Shown here one piece after another: positions 1-5,406 of a DNA stretch of 5,406 bases. Source of the stretch: Candidatus Rifleibacteriota bacterium (GTDB lineage Bacteria; UBP17; UBA6191; JACPRK01). The stretch spans positions 1 through 5,406 of the forward strand of contig JACQZL010000041.1 of NCBI GenBank assembly GCA_016213865.1, given 5' to 3'. Each line of letters opens with the position of its first letter. The stretch's first letter is position 1. Position numbers and translations under genes: made by a program. Under the pieces are notes generated by a model that was given only the letters and a program-made list of their open reading frames with translations, made no database searches and was not told the DNA's origin.

Positions 1-154
1 CTTCGGTGTCGCGCAGCCCCACGTCCAGGCCGCGTCCACGTGACCGTCGTCGCCGCGCGTCAACAATCCCGAGTCCAGTAGACCGTTCGATACTGGGACC
101 TTCCATGCCGCGAGGGGCACGGGGGCCACGCCAGCCCCCCCTGGCACCTCTGCC
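1..154. other. Non-coding or undetermined left edge
   Basis: No convincing gene is visible. The frame of the downstream gene is open back to a TGA at 41-43, but its conceptual translation (Pro, Ala, Arg, Ser-rich) does not look like a continuation of the helical protein. The other plus frames and the reverse strand give only low-complexity or interrupted translations. A run of seven C occurs at 135-141, just upstream of the annotated start, and is a place where an indel could hide the true 5' end of the downstream gene. Confidence 0.5.
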
Positions 155-994
155 GTGGCAATGGCGCACGCCTGCCGAAAGCTCACGAAGAACTTCCTGC
201 TGCGCAACCTGGATTCCCGCTCGCCGACGATCGCCCGGGAGTGCGCCGCCTGGCTCCCTTGCAACACTGGACCCAACGCCTGGGAGATTGTCCCGACGCT
301 GACTCCCGAAGAGGTGGCCAAGCTTCTGAACGTCGCCCGCGAAATGAACCCGGTCGAGGAGGTCAGGCTCATCGACATGCTGGTTCGAAAAGGTAAGACG
401 GACTTCTCGCAGCACATAGTTCGTCTCGCCGCGGCCGCCGACGAGACTGACGCACTGCTGCGGCGACCCGAGCCGGGCCCGTGGTCTGGTCGTGTCGACG
501 AGTTGCCATCGTTCTCCGAGATTGCCTCGGCGTACTCGGGAATCCTGGAGGGAACCCTCCGGTTCCTGCGAGAGAAGAAGATCCCCGTCAAGACCAACGA
601 TCTGCTGAAGCACGCCGCGACCAAGCCTGCGTGGCGGAGCTTCAGCATTCGACTGCTCGCGGAGCTGGGCGATGCTCGGGTCGCGCCTCTGCTAGAGCGG
701 CGCATAGCTGCCGGGCAAGCTCAGTATGACGAGATCGAACTTCTCGCCAGGTTTCCACCGTCGGCCTCGACGGTGAAGGTCATCACGTCGGCCTACCGTG
801 ACGGAGGCCCCCCGACCTACCGTACGGACGAGTATCAAAACGAGACTGTGTTGAAGGCGCTCGAGAAGATCGGGACCAAGGAAGCTCGCGCATTCTTGGC
901 CCGAAAGCGACCCGAGTTCGACGGTCGTCAAGCTGAACGGCTCCGTCGCCTGCAGGGGACGCGTCGAGGTGCTTCCGAGAGTCAGTCTCGGTAG
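155..994 (+). CDS. Hypothetical protein with HEAT-like helical repeats
   Basis: This encodes 279 residues from a GTG at 155; an ATG at 161 two codons later is equally possible, and neither has a clear ribosome binding site. I do not recognise a specific family. The protein is mostly helical, with no signal peptide or membrane segment, so it is probably cytoplasmic. Segments with the hydrophobic spacing of HEAT/PBS-lyase-type repeats are seen at about residues 12-34 (FLLRNLDS...), 160-187 (IRLLAELGDARVAPLLERR) and 229-252 (VLKALEKIGTKEARAFLAR), suggesting an alpha-solenoid that binds another protein. No catalytic motif is visible. The last 15 or so residues are Arg/Ser-rich and probably disordered. 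Codon use is plausible for a GC-rich host, with G/C mostly in third positions, unlike the Arg/Pro-rich open frames downstream. The gene stands alone: nothing follows it on the same strand for more than 3 kb. It may be the 3' part of a longer solenoid protein, since the repeat pattern starts almost at residue 1. Confidence 0.72.
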   Translation: MAMAHACRKLTKNFLLRNLDSRSPTIARECAAWLPCNTGPNAWEIVPTLTPEEVAKLLNVAREMNPVEEVRLIDMLVRKGKTDFSQHIVRLAAAADETDALLRRPEPGPWSGRVDELPSFSEIASAYSGILEGTLRFLREKKIPVKTNDLLKHAATKPAWRSFSIRLLAELGDARVAPLLERRIAAGQAQYDEIELLARFPPSASTVKVITSAYRDGGPPTYRTDEYQNETVLKALEKIGTKEARAFLARKRPEFDGRQAERLRRLQGTRRGASESQSR

Positions 995-1019
995 TCGTGG
1001 AAGCAGCCATTGCCGAACC

Positions 1020-1028
1020 CTGCTACCC
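1020..1028 (+). promoter_or_regulatory. Possible extended -10 promoter element
   Basis: TGC-TACCCT resembles an extended -10 box (TGn followed by TAnnnT). It lies 26 bases after the stop of the HEAT-like gene and 27 bases before an ATG at 1055. No good -35 hexamer is present 16-18 bases upstream, and the frame after that ATG is not convincing, so this may be chance or a relic of a lost gene. Confidence 0.15.
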
Positions 1029-1594
1029 TCGTGTGTCGAGACTGGCTTGGGGAGATGGACGTTCCCGAACCGAAGCGCGGCCAGGGCGCTGTCGCCCCCC
1101 CCTCCTGCGGCTTAACTACGTGCCCGTGTGTGCTCGACTTTATCGATCCGGGAGCATACTCCATGGCACCCCGCCGGCCCCTGCGATCTCGGCGCCGCCC
1201 GTCGCCCGCACGGCCGCTTCTCCTGCGTGCGGGGGCACCCCGAGCCTAACGACTCGAGTATCGCCAGGACAACGCCGGCGAAACAACGAGCGTCTCGCGC
1301 AGACTCTGGTCGAGCGATACACCGTGACCAGACGCAAACGAGCAATCCAGTCTTCGCATTCCGAGGGCGCCCCTCGGTGGCAGACGGGCACGGTCGGCTG
1401 CCTTCGCCGTGGCCGTCATCGGAAGCCGAGACGCAGGGGCCGCGGAGGGCTAGGAGAACAGCGTTTTCAGCTGCGGGCCGCCATCGAAGCCCGAAAGGCC
1501 GCGCTTGGAGACCGACTCGCGGATCTAGCCGCGACCAGCGGCGCTCGGAGTCTTGCAGGCCGCCAGCCCGTCTGCTGCAAAACCCTGTTCGCCG

Positions 1595-1638
1595 CCCCGG
1601 CGAAGTGCCGTGACTCCCGCGGCCCCGGTGAAGTGCCG
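1595..1638 (+). repeat. Short direct repeat, 28-bp period
   Basis: CCCCGGCGAAGTGCCG at 1595-1610 recurs as CCCCGGTGAAGTGCCG at 1623-1638, with 15 of 16 bases identical and a spacing of 28. Only two copies are present and the spacers differ, so it is not a CRISPR array. It may be a small duplication or a pair of binding sites in the gene-poor stretch. Confidence 0.5.
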
Positions 1639-2486
1639 GCGACGAACTCGGGCGCGTAACACCCGGCCGGCCGTGGGTGGGCGGGGGACCTCGAGCGCGG
1701 CAGCGCGACCGATGGGACCCGTGGCCGGCGACGAGGTCGGCGGCGCGGTGCGCGCCGAGCTTGAAGTTGTGACCACCGGCCGCGCCGCCGTCTCGAGGAG
1801 CCGGCCGCGGGTCCCGTACCGAATAGGGGCACGTCCGAAGCGCTCCGCACGTCGGCCGGTGCCCCCGTGCGCTGCCTGGGCTCCCGCGTGACGCGCCGAG
1901 CAGCTCGTCGACGTTGGCGCGCTCCTCGAGTTGGCCGCGGAGGACCTCGACGACCAGGGCGACGAGCTCGCCGGCAAGGACCTGCAGGACCTGGCCGCGG
2001 AATGCCACCCGAAGCCGGATTCGCCATTCGGACCTGCGCACTCCACTCGCCCGGAGGCCTCGACGGGCCTCGAGCTGCCGGAACGGCCGGCGCCGATCGC
2101 GTCGAGCTGCTCGAGCTGGCCGGCTACTGACCCGGGCCTTGGTTTTGGTCGGCGCGCTGCCGGCCGCGGAACTGGCTCCGTGGCGCCTTCGGGGTCGATT
2201 GCGTGGGTGGATCAGGGGCGGAGGCGCCGAAAACGGTGGCAGGAAACAGGCCCGGACGAAGACCTCGTTCGCTTTCGGCAATCGTGACGCGCCGAGCTTC
2301 CGGAAGAAGTGCCGCCGCGAGTCTCTCCCGCGTGCTCGCCCGAGCGCGAGCTCCAGGCCGCCGCGCTCTGGAGCACTACACCCCGGACGAGCTGGCCGCG
2401 CTCGCCCGTTCTCCGCTGCCGGCCCGCCCGGGGCGCCGAGTGGTAAATGCTAGAGTTACTGACGCCGGGCTGCAGGATCTGCCGTA

Positions 2487-2517
2487 CGTCGACCCTCGAG
2501 CGCAGAGGGAGTCGACG
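2487..2517. repeat. Imperfect inverted repeat (hairpin)
   Basis: CGTCGAC plus CCTC at 2487-2497 pairs with GAGG plus GTCGACG at 2505-2517, leaving a 7-base loop (2498-2504) and a 2-base bulge (2509-2510). There is no T-run on either side, so it does not look like an intrinsic terminator. Its role is unknown, and it lies about 210 bases beyond the 3' end of the transposase-like gene. Confidence 0.45.
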
Positions 2518-2635
2518 CCGTCGCCGTGGCGGATGGGCGCCTGGGCCCGTCGCCGTCGCGCTTGCGGACGAAAGCCACTGGAGCGCCTCCCGGGTGGGTT
2601 TCCCGCGGCCCGGAATCGGACGTTACAGACTTCTG

Positions 2636-2658
2636 GCCTCCGGATGGACCCTGGAGGC
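2636..2658. repeat. Small inverted repeat past the 3' end of the transposase-like gene
   Basis: GCCTCC at 2636-2641 pairs with GGAGGC at 2653-2658 around an 11-base loop. It lies about 70 bases beyond the stop of the minus-strand gene. With only six pairs and no U-tract it is at best a weak terminator candidate, and six-base palindromic arms occur by chance in DNA this rich in G and C. Confidence 0.2.
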
Positions 2659-2729
2659 GCCACGGAGGCAACGCAGGGAGGGGGCACACCTTCCTTTCGT
2701 ACAGCGTCAAAACTCGGTTGAGGTTCTGG

Positions 2730-4736
2730 TCAGTCTGGCTGGGCGACGACGAAGCGCGGAGGGCGGCTTCTTGCTGCCGCCTCGATCTCTTTCCCGAGGG
2801 ATGGAGAGCGGACTACGGGGAGATCGTCCCGAGACACAGAGGCTAATGCGAGCTCGGGTTGTTGACGAGAACCGGCCGAAGTCGGTGTCGACACGGCACG
2901 CCTGCGCTGGTCGAGTTGGGCAAAGGCAGACGGGAGTCTCTTGATGGAGCCGCAGAGGAGTTCGACGTAGTCTGGGCAGTTGAGGTTGTAGACGAGGGCA
3001 GCCGCGGCTGGAAGCGCCTCGAAGTCGCGAGTGAGGATCTTGCGGCCGCTGCGACGGCGTTGGTCGTGCTTCATCCGGTGCCAGAAGGACTCCTCGACGT
3101 TGTTGGTGCGAGGGATGATCCGCACGCCGCCCCCCAATTCGGCAGGCAGGAGGACGACGTGCCCCCATAGGGAGTCGCCGTGACGGTCAAGATGTTCGAG
3201 GACCAGGTCGATAGCCTCTCGCGTGTCCTCAGCCGGGCCGCGTTGTGGCCTGCGGTTGCGGAGCGACTGGGAGAGGGCTTCGATGCTGGACTGGATATCC
3301 GTGAGTTCTGCGGTGGCTTGCTGCACAGGGATGATGTCAGCGGATGTCATCGGCCTACCATCTCGTGTGATGCGAAGGGTCTCACGGAGTTCATCGAGGA
3401 GGGCGGCGCGATCCGCCAGCTTGGTGGCGGCTACCTCGAAGACCCGTTCTGCAACGACGGGCTCGAGAATTCGGGCCAATCGTCCGAGTGTCTGACGCAC
3501 GGGCATGCTCTCAGGCGATGAGCGTAGATAGGCGTCACATGCCCGACGGAGCTTGCGGCAGCGCAGGTATAGATCCAGGTAGGGCTGTTCAAAGGGAAAG
3601 TCGCCTCGGTGGCCATCTTGAGCGTAGTCGAGTGCCCATTGCGCCAACGCACGCACCACGGCCAGGCCAGTGTTCCCCGCTGGCAGTCGATGTCCTCCGG
3701 GAGCCTCGGCCCAAGTACAAACACTGTCACGCAAGACGGGAAGTTCCTCGCCGACACGCCGGCCGAGATCTCGACAGAGTGCACGCAGTTCAGGGCGGAT
3801 GCTGGACTGCCTGAAGAGGCCACGCAGCTTGTCGTGTAGCTTGGCCAAGAGATCCTTGCCGATGTCGGCCAAGAGGTGCCGATGACAGCTCAAGATCGGG
3901 AAGTCTGCCTTCAAGTCAGAGGCCAGTTCCTCGCAGGCAGCGATGACAGCTTTGCCGAGATCTCGCACAATCCCGCAAGGGAGCCCGAAGTCCTCGACCA
4001 CCTCGTGGAGGCGGGGAAGGATGAGGTCAGAACGCTCCGTCGCAAGTTTCCAGGCGCCGAAGACCCATCCCCTCCAGCCGGAGTAGGCGGCCAGGAGAGT
4101 GCCACGGCCATCTTCTCCCGTTGCATCAATATGGAGTGGGTAGCCTCCGTCGGCGGCGAGTGCTGCTCTCAAGGCCGGCGTTCGGCATCGGTGCAACGAC
4201 TCGAAATGCTCAAGGAACCTGTGCTGCAAGATGCTGATCTCCCCGGTGGACATAGAGACACCATACCGCTCACGGAGGGTGCCCTGGGTCTCGAGTCTCT
4301 GTCGATGACGCAGGTGCCGATCAAGCCCATCAAAGACCTCCACGTCGTAGCCAAAAATGGCGCCGCGGGCCACTCGCTGCACCAGAGCCGCCGAGCGCAG
4401 CGTGGCCTGTTTCCCCTCAGCGGTCGTGCAGCCCTTGACGCAGACCAGAACGGTCTCCTTCGCGGAAAACGGGCCGTGCTCAAGTGTGACGACGCCATGG
4501 CAGATCGTCTTCTGCACGCGACACGGCCCCCTGCAGATCGGGCAGACGGTCTTCTCCGAGACGAACTCGACAACGGCTCCTTGTGAGCGTGGCCAAGTTG
4601 CAGGATGGGGGTCGGGGGGCTGGCGAGCACGCTCGGTGATGGGCAGAAAGAAAGTCCCTCGCGCAGCTTGACGAACAGGCTGGCGAGGGACAGGTCTTCG
4701 GGGTATGGAAGGACCCAAGACCCTGGAGGAGACCAT
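2730..4736 (-). CDS. DDE-type transposase-like protein with N-terminal zinc ribbon
   Basis: Read from the ATG at 4736 this gives 668 residues ending at a TGA at 2730. Visible features, in order: a zinc ribbon, CPICRGPC (C65, C68) paired with CVKGC (C99, C103); a helical, HTH-like segment at about 145-180; LHIDATGED, giving a likely first Asp at D204; GIVRDLG, likely second Asp D259; SCHRHLLADIGKDLL (about 283-297); a helical insertion of some 250 residues; and TNNVEESF followed by a basic stretch (KHDQRRRSGRK), giving a likely catalytic Glu at E549. This is the order of an RNase H-fold DDE recombinase with an inserted helical domain, as in MULE/ISL3-like transposases. It would bind element ends and cut and join DNA using two metal ions. 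The IS family is not assigned. The frame is intact, so the enzyme could be active. The ATG start is doubtful: the first 50 or so residues are Pro/Arg-rich, and this start overlaps the divergent gene by 32 bases. A good AAGGAG at 4577-4582 suggests translation really began near 4571, giving about 613 residues, but no ATG, GTG or TTG is in frame there. The open frame upstream to 5090 is antisense to the neighbouring gene and is not coding. Confidence 0.82.
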   Translation of the reverse strand: MVSSRVLGPSIPRRPVPRQPVRQAARGTFFLPITERARQPPDPHPATWPRSQGAVVEFVSEKTVCPICRGPCRVQKTICHGVVTLEHGPFSAKETVLVCVKGCTTAEGKQATLRSAALVQRVARGAIFGYDVEVFDGLDRHLRHRQRLETQGTLRERYGVSMSTGEISILQHRFLEHFESLHRCRTPALRAALAADGGYPLHIDATGEDGRGTLLAAYSGWRGWVFGAWKLATERSDLILPRLHEVVEDFGLPCGIVRDLGKAVIAACEELASDLKADFPILSCHRHLLADIGKDLLAKLHDKLRGLFRQSSIRPELRALCRDLGRRVGEELPVLRDSVCTWAEAPGGHRLPAGNTGLAVVRALAQWALDYAQDGHRGDFPFEQPYLDLYLRCRKLRRACDAYLRSSPESMPVRQTLGRLARILEPVVAERVFEVAATKLADRAALLDELRETLRITRDGRPMTSADIIPVQQATAELTDIQSSIEALSQSLRNRRPQRGPAEDTREAIDLVLEHLDRHGDSLWGHVVLLPAELGGGVRIIPRTNNVEESFWHRMKHDQRRRSGRKILTRDFEALPAAAALVYNLNCPDYVELLCGSIKRLPSAFAQLDQRRRAVSTPTSAGSRQQPELALASVSRDDLPVVRSPSLGKEIEAAARSRPPRFVVAQPD
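4577..4582 (-). promoter_or_regulatory. Shine-Dalgarno-like AAGGAG without a start codon
   Basis: On the minus strand AAGGAG (4582 down to 4577) is followed 5 bases later, in the transposase frame, by GTC at 4571-4569, just nine codons before the first zinc-ribbon Cys. The position would be ideal for a start if that codon were GTG. In the actual sequence the nearest in-frame canonical starts are TTG at 4718 and ATG at 4736 upstream, or a GTG at 4373 that lies inside the protein beyond the zinc ribbon. Confidence 0.4.
4618..4687. repeat. 10-bp direct repeat, 60-bp spacing
   Basis: GGCTGGCGAG occurs at 4618-4627 and again at 4678-4687, exactly 60 bases apart, with different flanking bases. Both copies lie between the two divergent genes. 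The second copy forms part of the right arm of the hairpin at 4654-4691. The spacing is close to an integral number of helical turns, which would suit two copies of one binding protein on the same face of the DNA, such as a transposase or autoregulator; that role is inference. Confidence 0.5.
4624..4635. repeat. Small palindrome in the divergent region
   Basis: CGAGC at 4624-4628 and GCTCG at 4631-4635 flank a 2-base centre. It overlaps the end of the first GGCTGGCGAG copy and adds to the clustering of GCGAG-type half-sites between the two genes. It could be an operator but is short enough to be chance. Confidence 0.25.
4654..4691. promoter_or_regulatory. Strong stem-loop in the divergent control region
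   Basis: GTCCCTCGC-g-CAGC at 4654-4667 pairs perfectly with GCTG-GCGAGGGAC at 4679-4691, apart from one bulged G at 4663. This makes a 13-bp stem with an 11-base loop (4668-4678). It ends 13 bases before the ATG at 4705. The right arm contains GAGGGA (4685-4690), the best Shine-Dalgarno-like sequence for that gene, although it is rather far from the ATG, so folding of the transcript could hide it and hold down expression. The loop begins TTGACG, which matches a -35 hexamer, but no matching -10 follows. Other readings are a protein-binding palindrome or a transposon subterminal repeat. Confidence 0.55.
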
Positions 4737-5325
4737 CTCCTCGATCTTCGAATCGGCAAGTCTGCCCCCGCGACAAGAGCGAATTGATCGCGAGCTGGCT
4801 GAGGCAAGGCGGCAGGCTGGGTGCCCGTGTGGCGGAGCGCTGCACGTGGCGAACTTTCCTCTCAAGTGCCTGATGTTGCTGGCGGGGATCGTGGGCCTAC
4901 TGACGCTGCGGTTCAGCTTCTGCTGCGCGGTCTGCCGATGCCGGCAAACGCCCGCGTCGGTGAGGTTTCTGGGGCGACGCCGGTATGGGGCAGTTCTGGT
5001 GCTCTTGCTTTGCGTGGCCCGGAGTTGGGACGCCAAGCACGCAGTACGGAAGATGACCCAGTTTCTTGGCGTTGAGGTCAGCGAGGCCACGCTGGCGCGC
5101 TGGGCAAGCTGGTGGCGTCACGAGGTTCCCCGGACCCCGTGGTGGCAGGTGGTTCGCTCGCGGTTTGCAGCGCCGTTGGCCGCCGAGAACCTGGCTGCCG
5201 AACTGGTCGGAGCGCTCAGGGCCCTGGCCAGCGAGGAGAACTTACTGAGGTTGCTGGAGCTCCTCGGCCCGCTGACGACGTCGTCGTTGAGCGGTTCTGG
5301 AAGGGGGTTCTCGATGGGCGGTTGA
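4705..5325 (+). CDS. IS-associated zinc-finger / helix-turn-helix protein
   Basis: This encodes 206 residues from the ATG at 4705; a GAGGGA lies 14 bases upstream and GGGG sits almost against the ATG. In order: an acidic helical N-terminus (1-38); CPCGGALH (C40, C42); a hydrophobic stretch at about 52-68; RFSFCC-AVC-RC (C73, C74, C77, C79); TPASVRFLGRR (82-92); a hydrophobic helix (95-105); a helix-turn-helix-like segment, VRKMTQFLGVEVSEATLARW (114-133); a Trp-rich stretch (WWRHEVPRTPWW); and a Leu-rich tail. From memory, proteins with the CPCGG-LH, RFSFCC and VRFLGRR motifs are widespread in deltaproteobacteria and related groups as small ORFs beside DDE transposase/integrase genes, probably as DNA-binding partners; I cannot confirm the family here. 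It is divergent from the transposase-like gene at its left. Its usual partner could instead lie to the right, outside the window. The hydrophobic stretch between the two Cys groups replaces what I remember as a Pro/Arg/Lys-rich linker, so this copy may be diverged. The frame continues open after the TGA at 5323. Confidence 0.72.
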   Translation: MEGPKTLEETISSIFESASLPPRQERIDRELAEARRQAGCPCGGALHVANFPLKCLMLLAGIVGLLTLRFSFCCAVCRCRQTPASVRFLGRRRYGAVLVLLLCVARSWDAKHAVRKMTQFLGVEVSEATLARWASWWRHEVPRTPWWQVVRSRFAAPLAAENLAAELVGALRALASEENLLRLLELLGPLTTSSLSGSGRGFSMGG

Positions 5326-5406
5326 GATCCGCAGAGTATGGAGCAGCCGGCCCCCGGGGCGATCGGATACAAGGCACGTCAGGACACCGGGCAGCTCGCA
5401 GGAGCC
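5326..5406 (+). other. Open frame after the stop, running off the right edge
   Basis: After the TGA at 5323-5325 the same frame stays open to the window edge (DPQSMEQPAPGAIGYKARQ...), with an ATG at 5338. It could be the start of a further gene of the element, or the original C-terminal tail of the zinc-finger protein cut off by a nonsense mutation. Only 27 codons are visible and there is no good ribosome binding site, so neither reading can be settled. Confidence 0.2.

Larger units (their letters stand above)
995..2729. other. Gene-poor, very GC-rich stretch (1.7 kb)
   Basis: No gene can be supported here. Open frames exist on both strands; the longest is a 389-codon frame on the minus strand at 1112-2281. 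Their translations are dominated by Arg, Pro, Ala, Ser and Gly without consistent hydrophobic cores, as expected from chance frames in DNA of roughly 70% GC. Two short patches look more protein-like: 1907-2011 reads leucine/acid-rich and helical on plus (…LLELAAEDL…) and is also open on minus, and 2370-2405 reads HYTPDELAALAR on plus. They are in different frames and are not joined by an open frame. A run of eight C lies at 1095-1102. The stretch is best described as intergenic or the decayed remains of former genes beside a mobile element. Confidence 0.55.
2730..5325. mobile_element. Probable insertion-sequence region, ends not located
   Basis: The interval holds an intact DDE-type transposase-like gene on minus and, head-to-head, a zinc-finger gene of a type associated with insertion sequences on plus. 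Its base composition looks lower in GC than the stretch to its left, which fits acquisition by transfer. I compared the left flank (about 2640-2730) with the intergenic region (about 4590-4700) and the right edge (5326-5406) for inverted terminal repeats and found no convincing match. The limits given are therefore those of the genes. It could be one element with divergent genes or two elements side by side, the right one running out of the window. Confidence 0.5.

Noticed and set aside
1055..1249. Small plus-strand ORF starting MDVPEPKRG, behind a possible -10 box
   Set aside because: GGGGAG abuts the ATG with no spacing, and the second half of the peptide is Arg/Pro-rich. Not enough to call a gene.
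1595..1638. Possible CRISPR-like repeats
   Set aside because: Only two copies, a short unit and no third repeat or cas gene nearby.
997..1659. 220-codon open frame on the plus strand after the solenoid gene
   Set aside because: It has no ribosome binding site, low-complexity Arg/Pro/Ala composition and no recognisable motif, and competing frames overlap it.
1900..2130. Leucine/acid-rich patch considered as the N-terminus of an IS66-type or IS256-type transposase
   Set aside because: The downstream motifs expected of either family were not found in any of the three frames, and the patch is similarly open on both strands.
1112..2281. 389-codon open frame on the minus strand
   Set aside because: The translation is dominated by Arg, Pro, Ala and Gly. 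Only a short leucine-rich patch (about residues 95-135) looks protein-like, and long chance frames are common at this GC content.
2487..2517. Hairpin considered as an integron attC site or intrinsic terminator
   Set aside because: There are no matching RYYYAAC/GTTRRRY boxes and no T-run beside the stem.
3876..4586. 236-codon plus-strand open frame inside the transposase-like gene
   Set aside because: It is antisense to the conserved zinc-ribbon and DDE-like region, whose motifs are clear on the minus strand, so this is a shadow frame.
4737..5090. Upstream extension of the transposase-like reading frame to an ATG at 5090
   Set aside because: It lies antisense to the zinc-finger gene over most of that gene's conserved motifs, and its translation is Arg/Ser/Pro-rich without conserved-looking features.

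Overview
The window comes from a high-GC bacterial genome. The rearranged, gene-poor layout and the transposase-type families recall a large-genome deltaproteobacterial/Myxococcota-like organism; Planctomycetota or Acidobacteriota cannot be excluded, and no taxonomic marker gene is present. It reads as an accessory region: one hypothetical alpha-solenoid gene, a long very GC-rich stretch with no convincing gene, and a mobile-element region that fills the right half.

Layout. (1) 155-994, plus strand: a 279-residue protein with HEAT-like helical repeats, function unknown, preceded by about 110 bases of open but non-protein-like frame and no clear ribosome binding site. (2) 995-2729: about 1.7 kb with many overlapping Arg/Pro/Ala-rich open frames on both strands, none resembling a real gene. 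It holds a short direct repeat (1595/1623), a hairpin-forming inverted repeat (2487-2517) and scattered peptide-like scraps, and looks like decayed or intergenic DNA. (3) 2730-4736, minus strand: a long intact DDE-type transposase-like protein with an N-terminal four-Cys zinc ribbon, a helical segment, DDE-like motifs and a large helical insertion. (4) 4572-4704: a divergent control region with a 13-bp stem-loop, a 10-bp direct repeat exactly 60 bp apart, and a good Shine-Dalgarno sequence for the minus-strand gene that has no start codon after it. (5) 4705-5325, plus strand: a roughly 200-residue Cys-rich zinc-finger/helix-turn-helix protein of a type I remember as the small partner ORF of insertion sequences. 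Its frame stays open after the stop, to the window edge.

The two right-hand genes are head-to-head and share a structured promoter region. They are either one two-gene transposable element with a divergent helper, or two elements abutting at about 4600-4700. I could not find terminal inverted repeats or target-site duplications, so the element boundaries are open. I see no defence system, CRISPR array, tRNA or rRNA. The most original features are the architecture of the divergent region and the unexplained start of the transposase gene.
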